The notes below the pieces were generated by a model. It was not told the origin of the DNA. It ran no database searches and was given only the letters and a program-made list of their open reading frames with translations. A stretch of DNA of 64,000 nucleotides. Origin: Calamus simplicifolius (lineage: Eukaryota > Streptophyta > Magnoliopsida > Arecales > Arecaceae). The stretch is from NCBI GenBank assembly GCA_900491605.1, contig UESW01001667.1, positions 1 through 64,000 on the forward strand, given 5' to 3'. Below, piece after piece: positions 31,480 to 42,760 of this stretch (its first letter is position 1; each line of letters begins with the position of its first letter). Made by a program: the position numbers and the translations under genes.

Positions 31480-33290
31480 TGGATCTGAAAAGATTAATGA
31501 TGAGGAAGATACAAACATAATTGAAAAAGATCTTGAAAAACTTAATATTGAAGTATCTTCTGATCATGAACAACAGGCTAAAGATAATGATTCACATAAG
31601 GATGATGATGTTAATAATGATCATAATGATGTAGATCTTCCAAGAGATTGGAGATATGCTTATAGTCATCCTAAGGAATTGATTATAGGTGATCCATCTC
31701 AAGGAATAAGGACTAGATCATACATGAGAAATATTAGTAATCATCTTGCATTTGTATCACAAATAGAACCTAAAACTATAGAAGAAGCTGAAAAAGATAA
31801 TAATTGGATGTTAGCTATGCAAGAAGAACTTAATCAATTCACTAGAAATAATGTTTGGACTTTAGTGGAAAGACCTAAAAACCATTCAATAATAGGATCA
31901 AAATGGGTTTTTAGAAATAAACTAGATGAAAATGGCATAGTAATTAGAAACAAAGCTAGATTGGTTGCTAAAGGATATAATCAAGAAGAAGGTATTGATT
32001 TTGATGAAACCTTTGCACCTGTAGCTAGATTAGAAGCCATTAGACTTTTACTTGCATTTGCATGTCATATGAATTTAACTTATTTCAAATGGATGTAAAA
32101 AGCGCATTTTTAAATGGATTTATAAATGAAGAAGTTTATGTAGAACAACCACCAGGTTTTGAAGATCACGAATTTTCAAATCACGTTTTTAAATTGCACA
32201 AAGCTTTATATGGTTTGAAACAAGCACCTAGAGCTTGGTATGATAGGTTAAGTAAATTTCTAATAGAAAATGATTTTACAAGAGGAAATGTTGATAAAAC
32301 TTTGTTTTTGAAAAGAAAAAGTAAAGATTTACTTGTAGTACAAATATACGTAGATGACATTATTTTTGGTGCTACTAACGAATCTCTTGTCAAGAATTTG
32401 CAAAGTTAATGCAGGGAGAATTCGAGATGAGCATGATGGGAGAACTCAACTTCTTCCTTGGACTCCAGATCAAACAAAGCAAAGAGGGAATCTTTATCAA
32501 CCAAACCAAGTACACAAGAGAACTACTCAAAAAGTTTGGTATGGAAACAATGAAACCCCTCGGAACACCAATGAGTCCTTCATGCAAGCTGGACAAAGAT
32601 GAAGAAGGTAAGAAGGTTGATCAAAAGTATTATCGAGGTATTATCGGATCCCTTCTTTATTTAACAGCAAGTAGACCAGATATATGTTTGCAGTATGTTT
32701 ATGTGCTAGATTTCAATCTGAACCTAAAGAATCACATTTAATAGCTGTTAAAAGAATACTAAGATATCTAAGTGGAACAAAAAATGTAGGTTTATGGTAT
32801 TCTAGAGACTCCACATTAAATCTAATTGCATATTCAGATTCTGATTATGCTGGATGTAAAATTAGATAGAAAAAGCACAAGTGGTGCATGCCATTTCTTA
32901 GGAAGTAACTTAATCACATGGTTTAGCAAAAAGCAAAATTCAGTTGCATTATCAACTACTGAAGCTGAATATGTAGCAGCTGGAAGTTGCTGTGCGCAAA
33001 TCCTATGGATTAAGCGACAACTTGAAGACTATGGTATCACACTTGATAAGACACCCATAAGATGTGATAATACTAGCGCAATCAATTTAACAAAAATCCA
33101 ATTCAACATTCAAGAACAAACACATAGAAATTAGATATCATTTTATAAGAGAACATGTAGCTAATAATGAAATTTGTCTTGATTATGTAAACACTGAAGA
33201 ACAATTAGCTGACATATTTACAAAACCTTTAAGTGAAGAAAGATTTGTTATCTTAGAGGAGAATTAGGAATTTGTAATCCTTTTGAATAA
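31480..33290 (+). pseudogene. pol: Copia-C reverse transcriptase and RNase H
   Basis: RT lies in two overlapping frames (31679-32098 and 32062-32409), joined by a 1-nt shift near 32085 (HMN-LFQMDVKSAF). Catalytic YVDD is at 32347-32358. After a further shift near 32400, the thumb/connection continues (32409-32741: EFEMSMMGELNFFLGLQI, KFGMETMKPLGTPMSPS). RNase H lies at 32684-33250 (SGTKNVGLWYSRDS, STTEAEYVAAGSCCAQILW, RCDNTSAINLT, EEQLADIFTKPLSEER) with two more shifts. The original stop lies near 33288. Confidence 0.9.
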
Positions 33291-33469
33291 ATTTTGAAAC
33301 CCCTAAGGAAAAATATCTAGAATTCTTTCAAATCCTCAAATCTTAAGGAAATCTATCTAGAATTCATATCTAATTGATTCACTCATATCCAATGATTATT
33401 TATCAATTTTTATGATCATTTTCCGGACACATTTCAGAAATTTCATGTTTTTGGTCTGAAATGGTCTCG

Positions 33470-33660
33470 GAGCCGACTCGATGCGTATCGGAGTCGACTC
33501 CCGGTTTCAACTGAAACTCTCGAGTCGACCCCTCTCTGGCGCGAGTCGACTCCATGTCGGGACGGACTTTCTGTGTCTGTGCCGAGTCGACACTTGGGTT
33601 TGCGCGAGCCGACTCGAGGTGGTCCCAAATTGATTTTTCTAGGGCAGAGTCGACTCGTCG
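33470..33660. promoter_or_regulatory. GTCGACTC-type palindrome cluster before Copia-C accessory ORF
   Basis: Between RNase H and the ATG at 33757 there are about eight copies (GAGCCGACTC, GAGTCGACTCC, GAGTCGACCCC). They are followed by a pyrimidine-rich CTCTCTCCACACTCTCTCC stretch, which could be an initiator or 5' leader for a separate transcript. Confidence 0.6.
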
Positions 33661-33756
33661 CTCATTCTATTCGTCCCCAATCAAAATACTCTCTCCACAC
33701 TCTCTCCAAACCCTCCAAAACTCCAATAATCCCTTTTTATCACCTCCAATCATCAA

Positions 33757-35132
33757 ATGGCACCTAAAACTAGAGGATCTAGTGTTGTGGCGGGTGGCAT
33801 CAAGAGAAAGCGCTCCGTGAAGAAACGGTGAAGCGTCCGGTGCGTGAACCTTCCAAGCTCGGACTCCACCTCATCTGCTTCTCCTCCACTGCTGCTCCTG
33901 CTGCCACGTCCTCCCAGGTAGACCGACTAGCAGATAGGATCATTACCACTGGTAGGAAGTGGATTTTGAATTTTGAGAATGAGGGCTTTCTTGTTGGGAG
34001 ACAGTTAATCGAGATGGGTTGGGAGAAAGTTTGTTCTCTTGAGTGCCCGACTTATCCCTCATTGGTTAAAGAATTTTACAAGAATTTGTCTAGAGGAGAC
34101 CATGGGCTTATTAGCAATGTGAGAGGAGTAAGAATTTCTGTGACTGAGATCTTCTAGATTATTGAATTACCCTTGTCTGGCACCTCCACCTTTCTTCTGA
34201 TGACCGCGCCCCAGCTTTATCCAGATTATTAAACAGGGATGTGGTTGGATTTGAAGAGATTTTGCTAATCAGCTGTCCTTAGAGTTGAGATTGCTACACA
34301 ATATCTGCAGTAGGATTCTATTTCCTAAAACGGGTAGATTTGACTATGTTTCGGAAAGAGATGTTTTTGTAATGGACGCCATTGTGACAGGCAAGCCTAT
34401 CAATCTTCCCAGCATGATTTGTGGTACATAGCAGATTGTGGAGGGAAAAGGAAATCCAGTCTGCCTTATGGGATGATTCTTACTTTGATTTTTCGAAGCC
34501 AGGGTGTGGTGATTTCTGATAATGAACCAATGAAGAATTTAAGACACACTGATTTTTATAGTCTGGCAACAATTCATCGGATGGGTTTGTCAAAAAGAAT
34601 GGTAAATGGGAAAGGAAAGGAGTGACAGAAAGAGCTACAGATACTGAGGCTGCAGGACCTCTGTTAGACATCCTTCGCCTGCACCTCCGAGCCCCTTGGT
34701 TTCTGCCTCTGCTCCAGCCCCAGTTCCAACTTTGTTCAGACTTCATCTTCTGCTAGCTTTTCAGATCAACAAATTTGCAACTCAAAGCCTTACTTGAAGA
34801 TCAATCTGATAAGCTTAAAACTGAATTTGAGAATAATTTATGCATTTGAGAGAGACACTTTATTCTCTTGATGATCGTATTTCAAAGATTGAATCCACTC
34901 TCGGCTCTTCATCGGCATCCTTAAGTAGTGATCTCAAGAATATTTTTGAAGAACTTAAGGATATATGTGGAGATGGAGAGACATATGCAAGAGCAACGCA
35001 GAGCTTCAAGACAAAATTCAGAGTGCGTGCACCTTTGTTGATGAAAAACTCAAGGACTATGTAAAAATTCAATCTGAAGGAATGAAAAATATAGTTGATC
35101 ATCTAACTAGAATTGTAAGAACTCATTTTTGA
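33757..35132 (+). pseudogene. Copia-C accessory ORF
   Basis: The start is ATG 33757 (MAPKTRGSSVV), equivalent in all four copia copies. Basic N-terminus (IKRKRSVKK), Ser/Pro linker, then the domain core WILNFENEGFLVGRQLIEMGW, YPSLVKEFYKNLSRG and VRGVRISVTEIF (33828-34157). After frame breaks come LRLLHNICSRILFPKTGRFDY and SLPYGMILTLIFRSQGVVI (34419-34625). The C-terminal helix segment is YSLDDRISKIESTL and LKNIFEELKDICGDGETYA (34840-35130). Stop TGA at 35130-35132. At least five frame breaks. No signal peptide or membrane span. It resembles the putative plant transposon protein domain family; role unknown. Confidence 0.78.
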
Positions 35133-35286
35133 GTTACTAGAGTTTTTTGTACTGAAGTTTTTATGCTTTCTTTATGAAATCAATGTATGAACATTTTGAT
35201 GTATTAGACTTTTGAATGAAATGAATTCTCTATTTCCTTATTCAATGAAATTTGAATGAATGTTTATCTATCTTTTTGTTGATAAC

Positions 35287-35477
35287 AAAAAAGGGGGAGA
35301 ATTTTATAGTTCTATGATTGTCTATGATTGTGATAAACAATGAGATAATTAATTAAGTTTCATAGGGGGAGCTACCTCATTAAGGGGGAGCCTAAGCCTA
35401 ACTATGAAAACAAAATAAATTCACTAATCAATCATGAACAAACTCAATATTTTTGTCATCATCAAAAAGGGGGAGAT
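35287..35477 (+). promoter_or_regulatory. Polypurine tract cluster of Copia-C
   Basis: AAAAAAGGGGGAGA at 35287-35300, AGGGGGAGC at 35364-35372, AAGGGGGAGCC at 35382-35392, and the LTR-abutting CAAAAAGGGGGAGAT at 35463-35477. The last is the expected plus-strand primer. The upstream copies are conserved in Copia-A, B and D. Confidence 0.7.
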
Positions 35478-37074
35478 TGTTGAGAAGATTATTGAAAAAT
35501 TATATGATCCAATCCTTTTGATTTTGATGATTCCAAAAGCCATTGCTTTACTTTTAAAAGGATGAAATGATAAGTCAATAATGAAAATTTTACTTGAGCA
35601 ATTTCAAATTGGAAACTATGAACTATTAAAAATTAATGAGTTTCTTGAATCAATTGAATATATGTTTCAGTGAGCTATACTTATGAATTCAAAATGATTT
35701 TCTATACAATCTTTTAAAGATCAATGACTTAATGAAAATGCTTTGAAATTGAGCATTACTGTTAAATCAACATCTAAGATTTATATTTCAAAGTTGGTTG
35801 GATGATTTTCAAAGCAATCAGAATGTTTCTGATTTTTGTATCAGTCCCGAGCCGACTCGAGAGTTTCCGAGTCGACCCCTGAACTTTCTCGAGCCGACTC
35901 CTGACTGTGCGAGCCGACTCCGCTCAGACACCAGAAGAGTCATTTTTGAGTTCTCGAGTCGACTCCCAGCTTCGCGAGTCGACCCCAAGTCACGAGTCGA
36001 CTCCCAGATTTTCACGAGTCGACCCCTAACACTTTTTTTTCTGGATTCGAGCTCGAGCCGACTCGCAAGCATGAGCCGACTCCCCGAAATCTGGGCGATA
36101 ATTTTTGATGACACATCAGCTCCAACGGTAAGATTTTTGAATAACGGCTATTTTTCCTTGTCTCTAACGGATATATTTTTGCAGATTCTATAAATAGAGG
36201 AGTTCTTTTCAAATCAAAAAAAGAGAGAAAATCAAAAAGAGAGAAAAGAATATCATTTGAAAAGAGGGAAAAACAGAGCATTATTGAAAAATCTTTTAGC
36301 TCAAAGAAGAGAGATTCAAAAGGAGTGAAATCCAAGAGTGAGATTCGTGCACTCCAGAGCTCCTTCTACAAAAGATTCAAGAGGAGATCCCAACATTTCA
36401 AGAGCAAATCAAAGATCTTCCACATTCAAGAAAAAGGGAGAAAAAGCTTCAACCCAACTCCAAAGCTCAAACGGTCAAGAATCTTGCTGAGGCCTGATTC
36501 AACATCAAGAGGAGTTGAAGGAAGGAAACCAAAGAAGCCAAGCCAGCTCTCAAGCTCTAAATATTCAGGCTTTTCTAAACTCAATTTTATTTGTATATCT
36601 GCTCAAAAAGGAGCTTGTAATTAAACTCATTTTATTGTTTGTGTCTAGTTTAATCAGAGGGATTAAACTAGAGGAGGTTGTTAAACCTCGGTACAAGCTA
36701 GGTATAGCTTGTGTTTGGGTTTGGTGCCGGTGAGCCCGTGTAAAACCAGCTGGGTTCGTTGTGATCCCGGAAAAACAACAAGTTTGAGTTGTGAGCTTGG
36801 AAAACAACTCGGCTGTAATCTAGAGAGATTATAGTGTGGACCCAAGTGAATCTTGGGAGTGGACGTAGGTGTTGGTTGCACCGAACCACTATAAAATATC
36901 TTGTGTTTGCCGTGTTATTTTCTCTTCTCTATCTCTCTTTATTAATTGCTTGTGCATTGCTTATTAGTTAATCTCACTTGCACATCTTGCAACTAATCAA
37001 TTAAAGTTAAAAAGTCTTAAATTTTTAAGAACCCAATTCACCCCCCCCATCTTGGGTTGCCATCTGGGCCAACA
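35478..37074 (+). repeat. Copia-C 3' LTR
   Basis: 1597 bp, TGTTGAG...CCAACA. The palindrome array lies at about 35845-36085 and TATAAATAG at 36189-36197. It lacks or differs in several segments of the 5' LTR, more than the Copia-A LTR pair differ from each other. Confidence 0.9.
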
Positions 37075-37770
37075 GATGCCCTCATGAATTTCTCTAAGGA
37101 TATAATCCGCATCCACCGAATTAACACACTTAAGGAGGGGTTGAGAGAAAGATTTCCTGTAAAGTTGGCCTTCTAGCAGCACAAATTTAGAGGCTCTTCG
37201 CTTAAGCAGCTTAGCTTCTTCACGAAACCGGAAGAACGCCATCTTTCAGATATCGGATATAAGATTCCATCCAGGTTTCTTCTTGGATAATGGGCAAAGC
37301 TTCTTCAACAACTTCAATGCTAGGTGTCTCCAAATATTCAATGTAGGTTTTGCCCATGGCACTATCGGCCGAGGTGGCTAGTCGGGCTAGCATATCGGCT
37401 CTGGCATTTTCACCTCTGGGTATATAACTGATGGTGAAGTGATCCAATAGAGGAATTAATAGTCTGACCTTATTCAGATATTGGAACATAATAGGGTCCC
37501 GAGCTTCATATTCCCCTGCCACTTGGGAGAAATAAGCTGTGAGTCAGTGAAAACCCGGAGACTCTTGATCCCCATCTCGTGCGCTAGTTTGATTCCAGTC
37601 AGTAAAGCCTCATATTCAGCTTGATTATTAGTGGCTTCAAAGAGGAAACGAAGAGCATACTCTAGTATTGCGCCTTCTGGGCTAGAGAGAATGAGGCCAG
37701 CTCCGCTACCCTATGAGTTAGAGGCTCCATCGACGTGGAGGACCCATGCCTCATGATCTTCCTCCTCCAG
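37075..37770 (-). pseudogene. pol: Gypsy-2 archaeal-type RNase H and integrase N-terminus
   Basis: A second RNase H domain, characteristic of Tat elements, lies at about 37500-37770 (LHVDGASNS, GSGAGLILSSPEGA, NNQAEYEALLTGI), with an in-frame stop after ASNS (near 37711). Its end and a linker lie at 37220-37522 (GEYEARDPIMFQYL, IPRGENARADMLARLA). The integrase H2C2 region begins at 37075-37200 (VLLEGQLYRKSFSQPLLKCV, REIHEGIC) and is truncated by Copia-C. Confidence 0.87.
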
Positions 37771-37772
37771 AT

Positions 37773-39398
37773 CTAAAGGATCCAGGGGGTTTCTTCTTGA
37801 TACGGCTCAGACCAGGTGCATTCTACTAGGAAATCAGCCAAGACCTGGGATTTCAAAGATGCTCTGGGTTGAAATGATAAGTCGAATTCCCCCAGTTTGA
37901 TGGCCCACTTGGCTAACCGGCCAGAAGTGTCGGGCCGTGATAAAATAGCTCTGAGAGGTTGATCAGTGAGGACGACTATGGGATGGGCTTGGAAATAGGG
38001 TCTGAGTCGCCGAGCGGAAACGAACAAAGCGAAGATGACCTTCTCCGCTTTAGAATATCTCTCTTCCGCACCATGAAGTACTTTGCTGGTATAATACATA
38101 GGTCGTTGAACGGCATGGTCGCCGACACGTACCAAAATGGAACTAACGGCTTCCGAAGAAGCCGCCAGATAAAGGAAGAGCTTCTCTCCATCCTCCGGCT
38201 TGGATAACAGAGGCGGTGTAGACAAGAACTCCTTAAGTTCTTCAAAAGCTTGTTGACAATCATCTGTCCACTCGAAGCCATCTGCTTTACGCAAGACCTT
38301 GAAGAAAGGTAAACATCTTTCAGCTGATCTGGACAGAAATCGGCTTAATGCTGCTATCCTGCCGGTGAGTTGCTGCACCTCCTTCTTACACATAGGCCGT
38401 CTCATGTTGAGAATGGCTTGAATCTTCTCTGGGTTTGCTTCAATCCCTCGGCGGGTAACTAGGAAACCCAAGAATTTCCCTGCCGTAACTCCGAATGCAC
38501 ATTTGTGGGGGTTGAGCTTTATTCTATGGCGTCGGAGGTTGTGGAAAGTTTCTTGCAGGTCGGCGACATGATCGGTGGCACAGGTGCTCTTTGTCAACAT
38601 ATCATCTACATATACCTCCATGTTTCGGCCGAGCTGGTTTTTAAAAACTTTGTTCATCAGTCTCTGATAGGTAGCTCCTGGTTCTTCAACCCGAAGGGCA
38701 TTACTTTATAACAATAAACGCCCTTCTCTGTGAAAAGAAGTATGCTCTTCATCTGAGGGGTCCAATTTTATCTGATTATACCCTGAGAAGGCATCCATGA
38801 AACTAAGAAGTTCATGACCGGAAGTCGAATCCACTAGCTGATCGATCCGGGGTAATGGAAAACTGTCCTTAGGACAAGCTTTATTTAAATCTGTGTAGTC
38901 GATACATATCCTCCATCCTCCGCTGGCTTTTCGGACCATAACCACATTGGCTAGCCAATCAGGATATCGGGCTTCTCGAATATGACCGGCCATGAGCAGT
39001 TTATCAACCTCTTCGTCAATGACCTTATGTCGCTCAGGAGCAAAACTCCTTTTCTTCTGGCGGACAGGGCGGCAGCTTGGATTAATATTAAGCTGATGAG
39101 TAATTACCTCCGGAGGAATTCCGACCATATCCGTTATTTTCCAGGTGAAGACATCCGCATTCATTGATAAGAAGGCTAGGAGTTGATCCCGGACATCAGG
39201 GAGAAGGAGCTCACCGATCCGCACGATTTTAGTGGGATTATCTCCCAGAGGGTAAGATATCAGAAGCTCCGCTGGCTCTCCTCTCCGCTCAACCTCCCTG
39301 GGGTCAAATGACTCAGCAACCGGAGGAATATCAGCCATCTGGGGACTAGGGGCTAAATGATAGCAAGGTCTGATCGAGTCTACCTCTCCGTGCATCAC
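37773..39398 (-). pseudogene. pol: Gypsy-2 reverse transcriptase and RNase H
   Basis: The N-terminal RT half is 38706-39398 (KKRSFAPERHKVIDEEV, ICIDYTDLNKACPKDSFPLP, FMDAFSGYNQIKL), with a shift near 38730. The C-terminal half is 37773-38657, with catalytic YVDD at 38601-38612, the RT thumb (KLNPHKCAFGVTAGKFLGF), and a first RNase H (LFLYLAASSEAVSSILVR, PMYYTSKVLHGAEERYSKAEK, VVLTDQPLRAIL). Between the halves (about 38658-38710) the conserved GLKN segment is shifted. Better preserved than Gypsy-1. Confidence 0.92.
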
Positions 39399-39421
39399 AC
39401 CGACTCCTTGCTTGGTAGGAA

Positions 39422-39751
39422 CTATACCAATAAGCGCTTAGTAGATATAATTGCATCTAATATATTCAAGCCGGGACGGCCAAGAATGGCGTTGTAAGCC
39501 AGGGGAACCCGAACCACCAGAAAATCCATCATAACCGTGCTTTGACACGGCAGCGATCCTGCCGTAGCTGGCAGTGTAATCTCGCCCTCCACCCGGATGG
39601 AGTCTCCAGTGAAACCAACTAGAGGGACGGCTATGGGCCGAAGAGAATCCAGAGATAGATTCATCCGAAGAAATGCATCATAAGTAAGAACATTAGCGGA
39701 GCTCCCACTGTCTATTAAGATTCTTTTTACAGGATGTCTAGCGATCATCAT
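39422..39751 (-). pseudogene. pro: Gypsy-2 aspartic protease
   Basis: VKRILIDSGSSANVLTYDAF carries the catalytic D-S-G, and NAILGRPGLNILDAIISTKR is the second conserved block. It is separated by shifts from gag (near 39770-39820) and from RT (near 39415). Confidence 0.87.
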
Positions 39752-39822
39752 TGAAACGACGACGCTATCATCTTTTACAATATTACTCCCCGCTATATTT
39801 CCCTCAGGGGGGATTACATCAT

Positions 39823-41469
39823 CTAATCCTTCGACTTCCCTTGGCCTCTTGGAAAATGAGGCTTTCCGTGGGAAATCATGCCCACCATCTTTTCTGTTGG
39901 GGTGTTGTCGATACTGGCTTGAGCAGGAGGAGGTCCCATTAAAGCTGGTATGGGAGGAGCTTCTTTTTTCTGTATATATTGCCCTAGATATCCTCTCTGA
40001 ATTAGCTCCTCATGGCCTGCTTCAAGTTCCGGCATTCTTCAGTATCGTGGCCATAATCCCTGTGGAAACGGCAATAGCGACTTCTGTCGCGGACAGTGTC
40101 CTTCTTCAACAGGGGTGGACGCCGCAAATAAGGCTCGTTTTCAATCTCCATGAGGATGTGACTCCGAGGGGCTAAGAGAGGTGTAAGGTGGTCCTCCCTA
40201 GGAGTCTGGTTTCTTGCGGCGGTCAATCGGCCGGTGCAAGAGCTCAGGCTTCTTGGAGGGAGGTCCGATCAACTCTGGGCGAGCGGGTCTTTTGCTAGCC
40301 CTCCCTTGCGCACCTCTCCTAGATGAATCAGCTTCGTCGGCGCAGATATACTTCTGCGCGCGACTCAGGAGATCAGCATAAGAAGAAGGAGGTCTTTTGT
40401 CCAGAGAATAAGTAAAACGGGAGGGTCGGAGCCCCCGTTTTAGAGCCAAAGTGGCCACAGCGTCTTCAAGATGATAAACCTCCAGGGCCACCACTTTGAA
40501 ACGGGTTATAAAATCTTTCAAAGATTCTCCCTCCTGTTGCTGCACAGAGAATAAGCTGTCTGCAACTCGAGGGATTTTACGACAGGCGTTGAAGTGAGCC
40601 AGAAAGGATCTCTCCAATTGTCGAAAAGAGTCGATACTTCGTGAGGGCAGACGAGAATACCAAACACGGGCCGCCTTACGGAGGGTGGCTGGGAAGGCAA
40701 TGCATAAGAGGGCGTCTGTTGCTCCTTGAACTTGCATGATAGCTTTATAGCTTTCCAGATGATCTAGGGGATCAGTGGTGCCGTCATAGGGGTCAAGTTG
40801 AGGAAATCGAAACCTCCTTAGAATGGGCTCTTCCATAATCCGCCGAGTGAGAGGAGGGCGGGTGTCGTAATCCGACCTCGGCTGACTATTAATTCTCTGA
40901 CTGAGCTCTTCTAGCCGACGGTCTTGCTCTTCAAGACGCTTCTCCATTCTATCGGTCATACCTCCTCCGGCCGGTTCAGGAGAACTGGAAGGAGCTCGAT
41001 GGCGCCACCGGCGATGCTCTGTATAAGGTTCCTTCCCCTGTCGTCGTCCGACAGGCGGACTGCTGGGGGAATGGGACAAGGAGCGCGAGCCGTCGTGGAG
41101 ACTTTGGGATTGCCGCTTTCCTGGGGAATAAGGGCGGAGAGGCTTCGTCGGAGGGGATCTTCCTCGAGCTGATTGTCGGCTAACAGGAGTAGCCGACCTA
41201 GGCGATAGAGGTTGCTCGAGCCGTTGCGGGATTCCTCGAGAGTGTCATTCCTGCAACTGTTGAACCATCCCCACGAGAGTCTGGACCTGCTGAGTGAGGA
41301 TCAGTAAGGAGTCTTGAGGAATAGCCGGAGTCGGCAGTGGTGAAGAAGGAGCCGGAGGGTTTGATTTTGCCGGCTGAGAAGGGCCAAGAGTTGTGAAATC
41401 ATGATTGGGAGGCGAAAGATGCCCCCCAGACCAATCAGTGGGATCTTCTTCCAGAGATCTGGAGCTCAT
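39823..41469 (-). pseudogene. gag: Gypsy-2 gag
   Basis: The start is at 41469 (MSSRSLEEDPTDW), about 55 bases after the primer site. The N-terminus is Pro/Ser-rich with a short helix (SLLILTQQVQTLVGMVQQLQE). A basic Arg/Ser-rich stretch follows. The gag core (40198-41079) has RRFRFPQLDPYDGTTDPLDHL, AARVWYSRLPSRSIDSF, LERSFLAHFNACRKIPRV and DAVATLALKRGLRPSRF. The C-terminus (39823-40226) carries the zinc-knuckle-like CRFHRDYGHDTEEC. Two or three frame changes (about 41085-41240, 40200, 40030). Confidence 0.88.
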
Positions 41470-41522
41470 CTTCGTAGAATCGTAGAACAGGCGTATCTCA
41501 CTGCTCTGACGACAATCGACCC

Positions 41523-41538
41523 CCTACCTGGCGCGCCA
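41523..41538 (-). promoter_or_regulatory. Gypsy-2 primer-binding site
   Basis: TGGCGCGCCAGGTAGG on the minus strand, three bases (GAT) inside the LTR, identical in layout to Gypsy-1. Confidence 0.78.
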
Positions 41539-41541
41539 ATC

Positions 41542-42760
41542 TGTTGATGTTGGATCACCAGATTTCTCTATTGTTATGAGATCTCTTTTAGAAGAAGCCA
41601 AAAAATCCCCTTCTGCCTCCTCTTTCCCCGCTTTTATCCCCTTCTTTTCCTATTTTATTATTTATTTATTTTTTTACTTTTTCTTTTTATTCCCGAAGTC
41701 CATGTGTTGGAGAAGTGTTTATCTTTTATCTTTCTCGCTACGTGGTCATTCGGTGATAATTAATAATAAGGATATTAAGAAACTTATTCACGAAGGTTTT
41801 TAATCCTAGAGGTCCACGTGTTAGATAAGTGTTCATCTTTTATCTTTTTTTGCTACGTGGTCATTCGGTGATAATTAATAATAAGGATATTAAGAAACTT
41901 ATTCACGAAGGTAAGGATTTTCATGATGACCTTGATTATTCCGAGGGAATGTCAGGGTTAGTGGGGAAGTCAGAGTCAGAGAAAGGTATCTGGCTCCAAA
42001 ATAGAGGTTCAGTGTCCTTTTTCCTGGATAAACGGCGGTGTTTCAGTGCTTGTCTTGTTCGTATCTTTTAAGGCGTTATGATGTTTAGCATTTCTTGATT
42101 TGAGGGCCCTCCAGGACTGGGGGCCACCCGGGACTGGTGGCCGCCCAGGACTGGGGGCCGCCCAGGACTGGGGGGGCCGTCCAGGACTGGCGGCAGCCCA
42201 GGACTGGGGGCCGCCCAGGACTGGCGGCCGCCCACGTCCGGGGGCCGCCCAGGACTGGTGGCCGCCCAGGACTGGTGGCCGCCCAGGTCTGGGGGCCGCC
42301 CAGGTCTGGTGGCCGCCCAGGACTGGGGACCACCCAGGTCCGAGGGCCGCCCAGGACTGGTGGCTGCCCAGGACTGGGGGCCGCCCAGGTCTGGGGGCTG
42401 TCCAGGACTGGTGGCCGCCCAGGACTGGGGAGCCGCCTAGGACTGGCGGCCGCCCAAGTCCGGGGGCCGCCCAGGCTCTGGGGGCCGTCCAGAACTGGCG
42501 GCCACCTAGGTCCGGGGGCCACCCAGGCTCTGGGGGCCGCCTAGGACTGGCGGCCGCCCAAGTCCGGGGGCCACCCAGGCTCTGGGGGCCGTCCAGGACT
42601 GGTGGCCGTCCAGGGCTAGTGGCCGTCCAGGCTCTGGGGGCCGTCCAGGACTGGAGGCCGCCCAGGCTCTGGGGGCCGCCTAGGACTGGCGGCCGCCCAA
42701 GTCCGGGGGCCGCCCAGGCTCTGGGGGCCGTCCAGACTCTAGAGACTATATATTATTCTC
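41542..42760 (-). repeat. Gypsy-2 5' LTR
   Basis: The plus-strand start TGTTGATGTTGGATCA lies next to the primer site. An internal direct duplication of about 95 bases (about 41700-41800 and 41820-41915, ...CTACGTGGTCATTCGGTGAT...) precedes a 19-bp minisatellite. The right end is not defined; no clear CAACA end was found, so about 42760 is an estimate at the return to AT-rich DNA. Confidence 0.6.
42098..42745. repeat. 19-bp minisatellite in Gypsy-2 LTR
   Basis: About 33 copies of GGGGGCCGCCCAGGACTGG with variants (AGGTCTGG, AGGCTCTGG, AAGTCCGG). Each unit holds CCCAG GA CTGGG, a near-palindrome. Long open frames on both strands (up to 233 codons) are repeat translations. Confidence 0.95.

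Larger units (their letters stand above)
26584..37074 (+). mobile_element. Copia-C: plus-strand Ty1/copia element, possibly an assembly chimera
   Basis: LTRs lie at 26584-28285 and 35478-37074 (TGTTGAG...CCAACA), with an initiator Met primer site at 28288-28299 and a polypurine tract at 35463-35477. The body order is gag, protease, integrase, RT, RNase H, palindrome spacer and accessory ORF. The flanking 5-mers do not match (TTCTT on the left, GATGC on the right), the left flank is copia RNase H while the right flank is gypsy integrase, and the two LTRs differ by about 100 bp. With the N and 99-bp duplication at 30120, the two halves probably come from different copies. Confidence 0.88.
37075..42760 (-). 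mobile_element. Gypsy-2: Tat-lineage Ty3/gypsy element, 3' end missing
   Basis: On the minus strand: 5' LTR (from about 42760), primer site, gag, protease, RT, RNase H, archaeal-type RNase H and the start of integrase. It is cut at 37075 inside the integrase zinc domain (REIHEGIC) by the Copia-C LTR. The integrase core, 3' region and 3' LTR are absent from the other side of Copia-C. The gag and pol are close relatives of Gypsy-1. Confidence 0.9.

Noticed and set aside
33757..35132. Envelope gene of a SIRE-like element
   Set aside because: Position fits, but there is no signal peptide, membrane segment or fusion-like region in any of the four copies.
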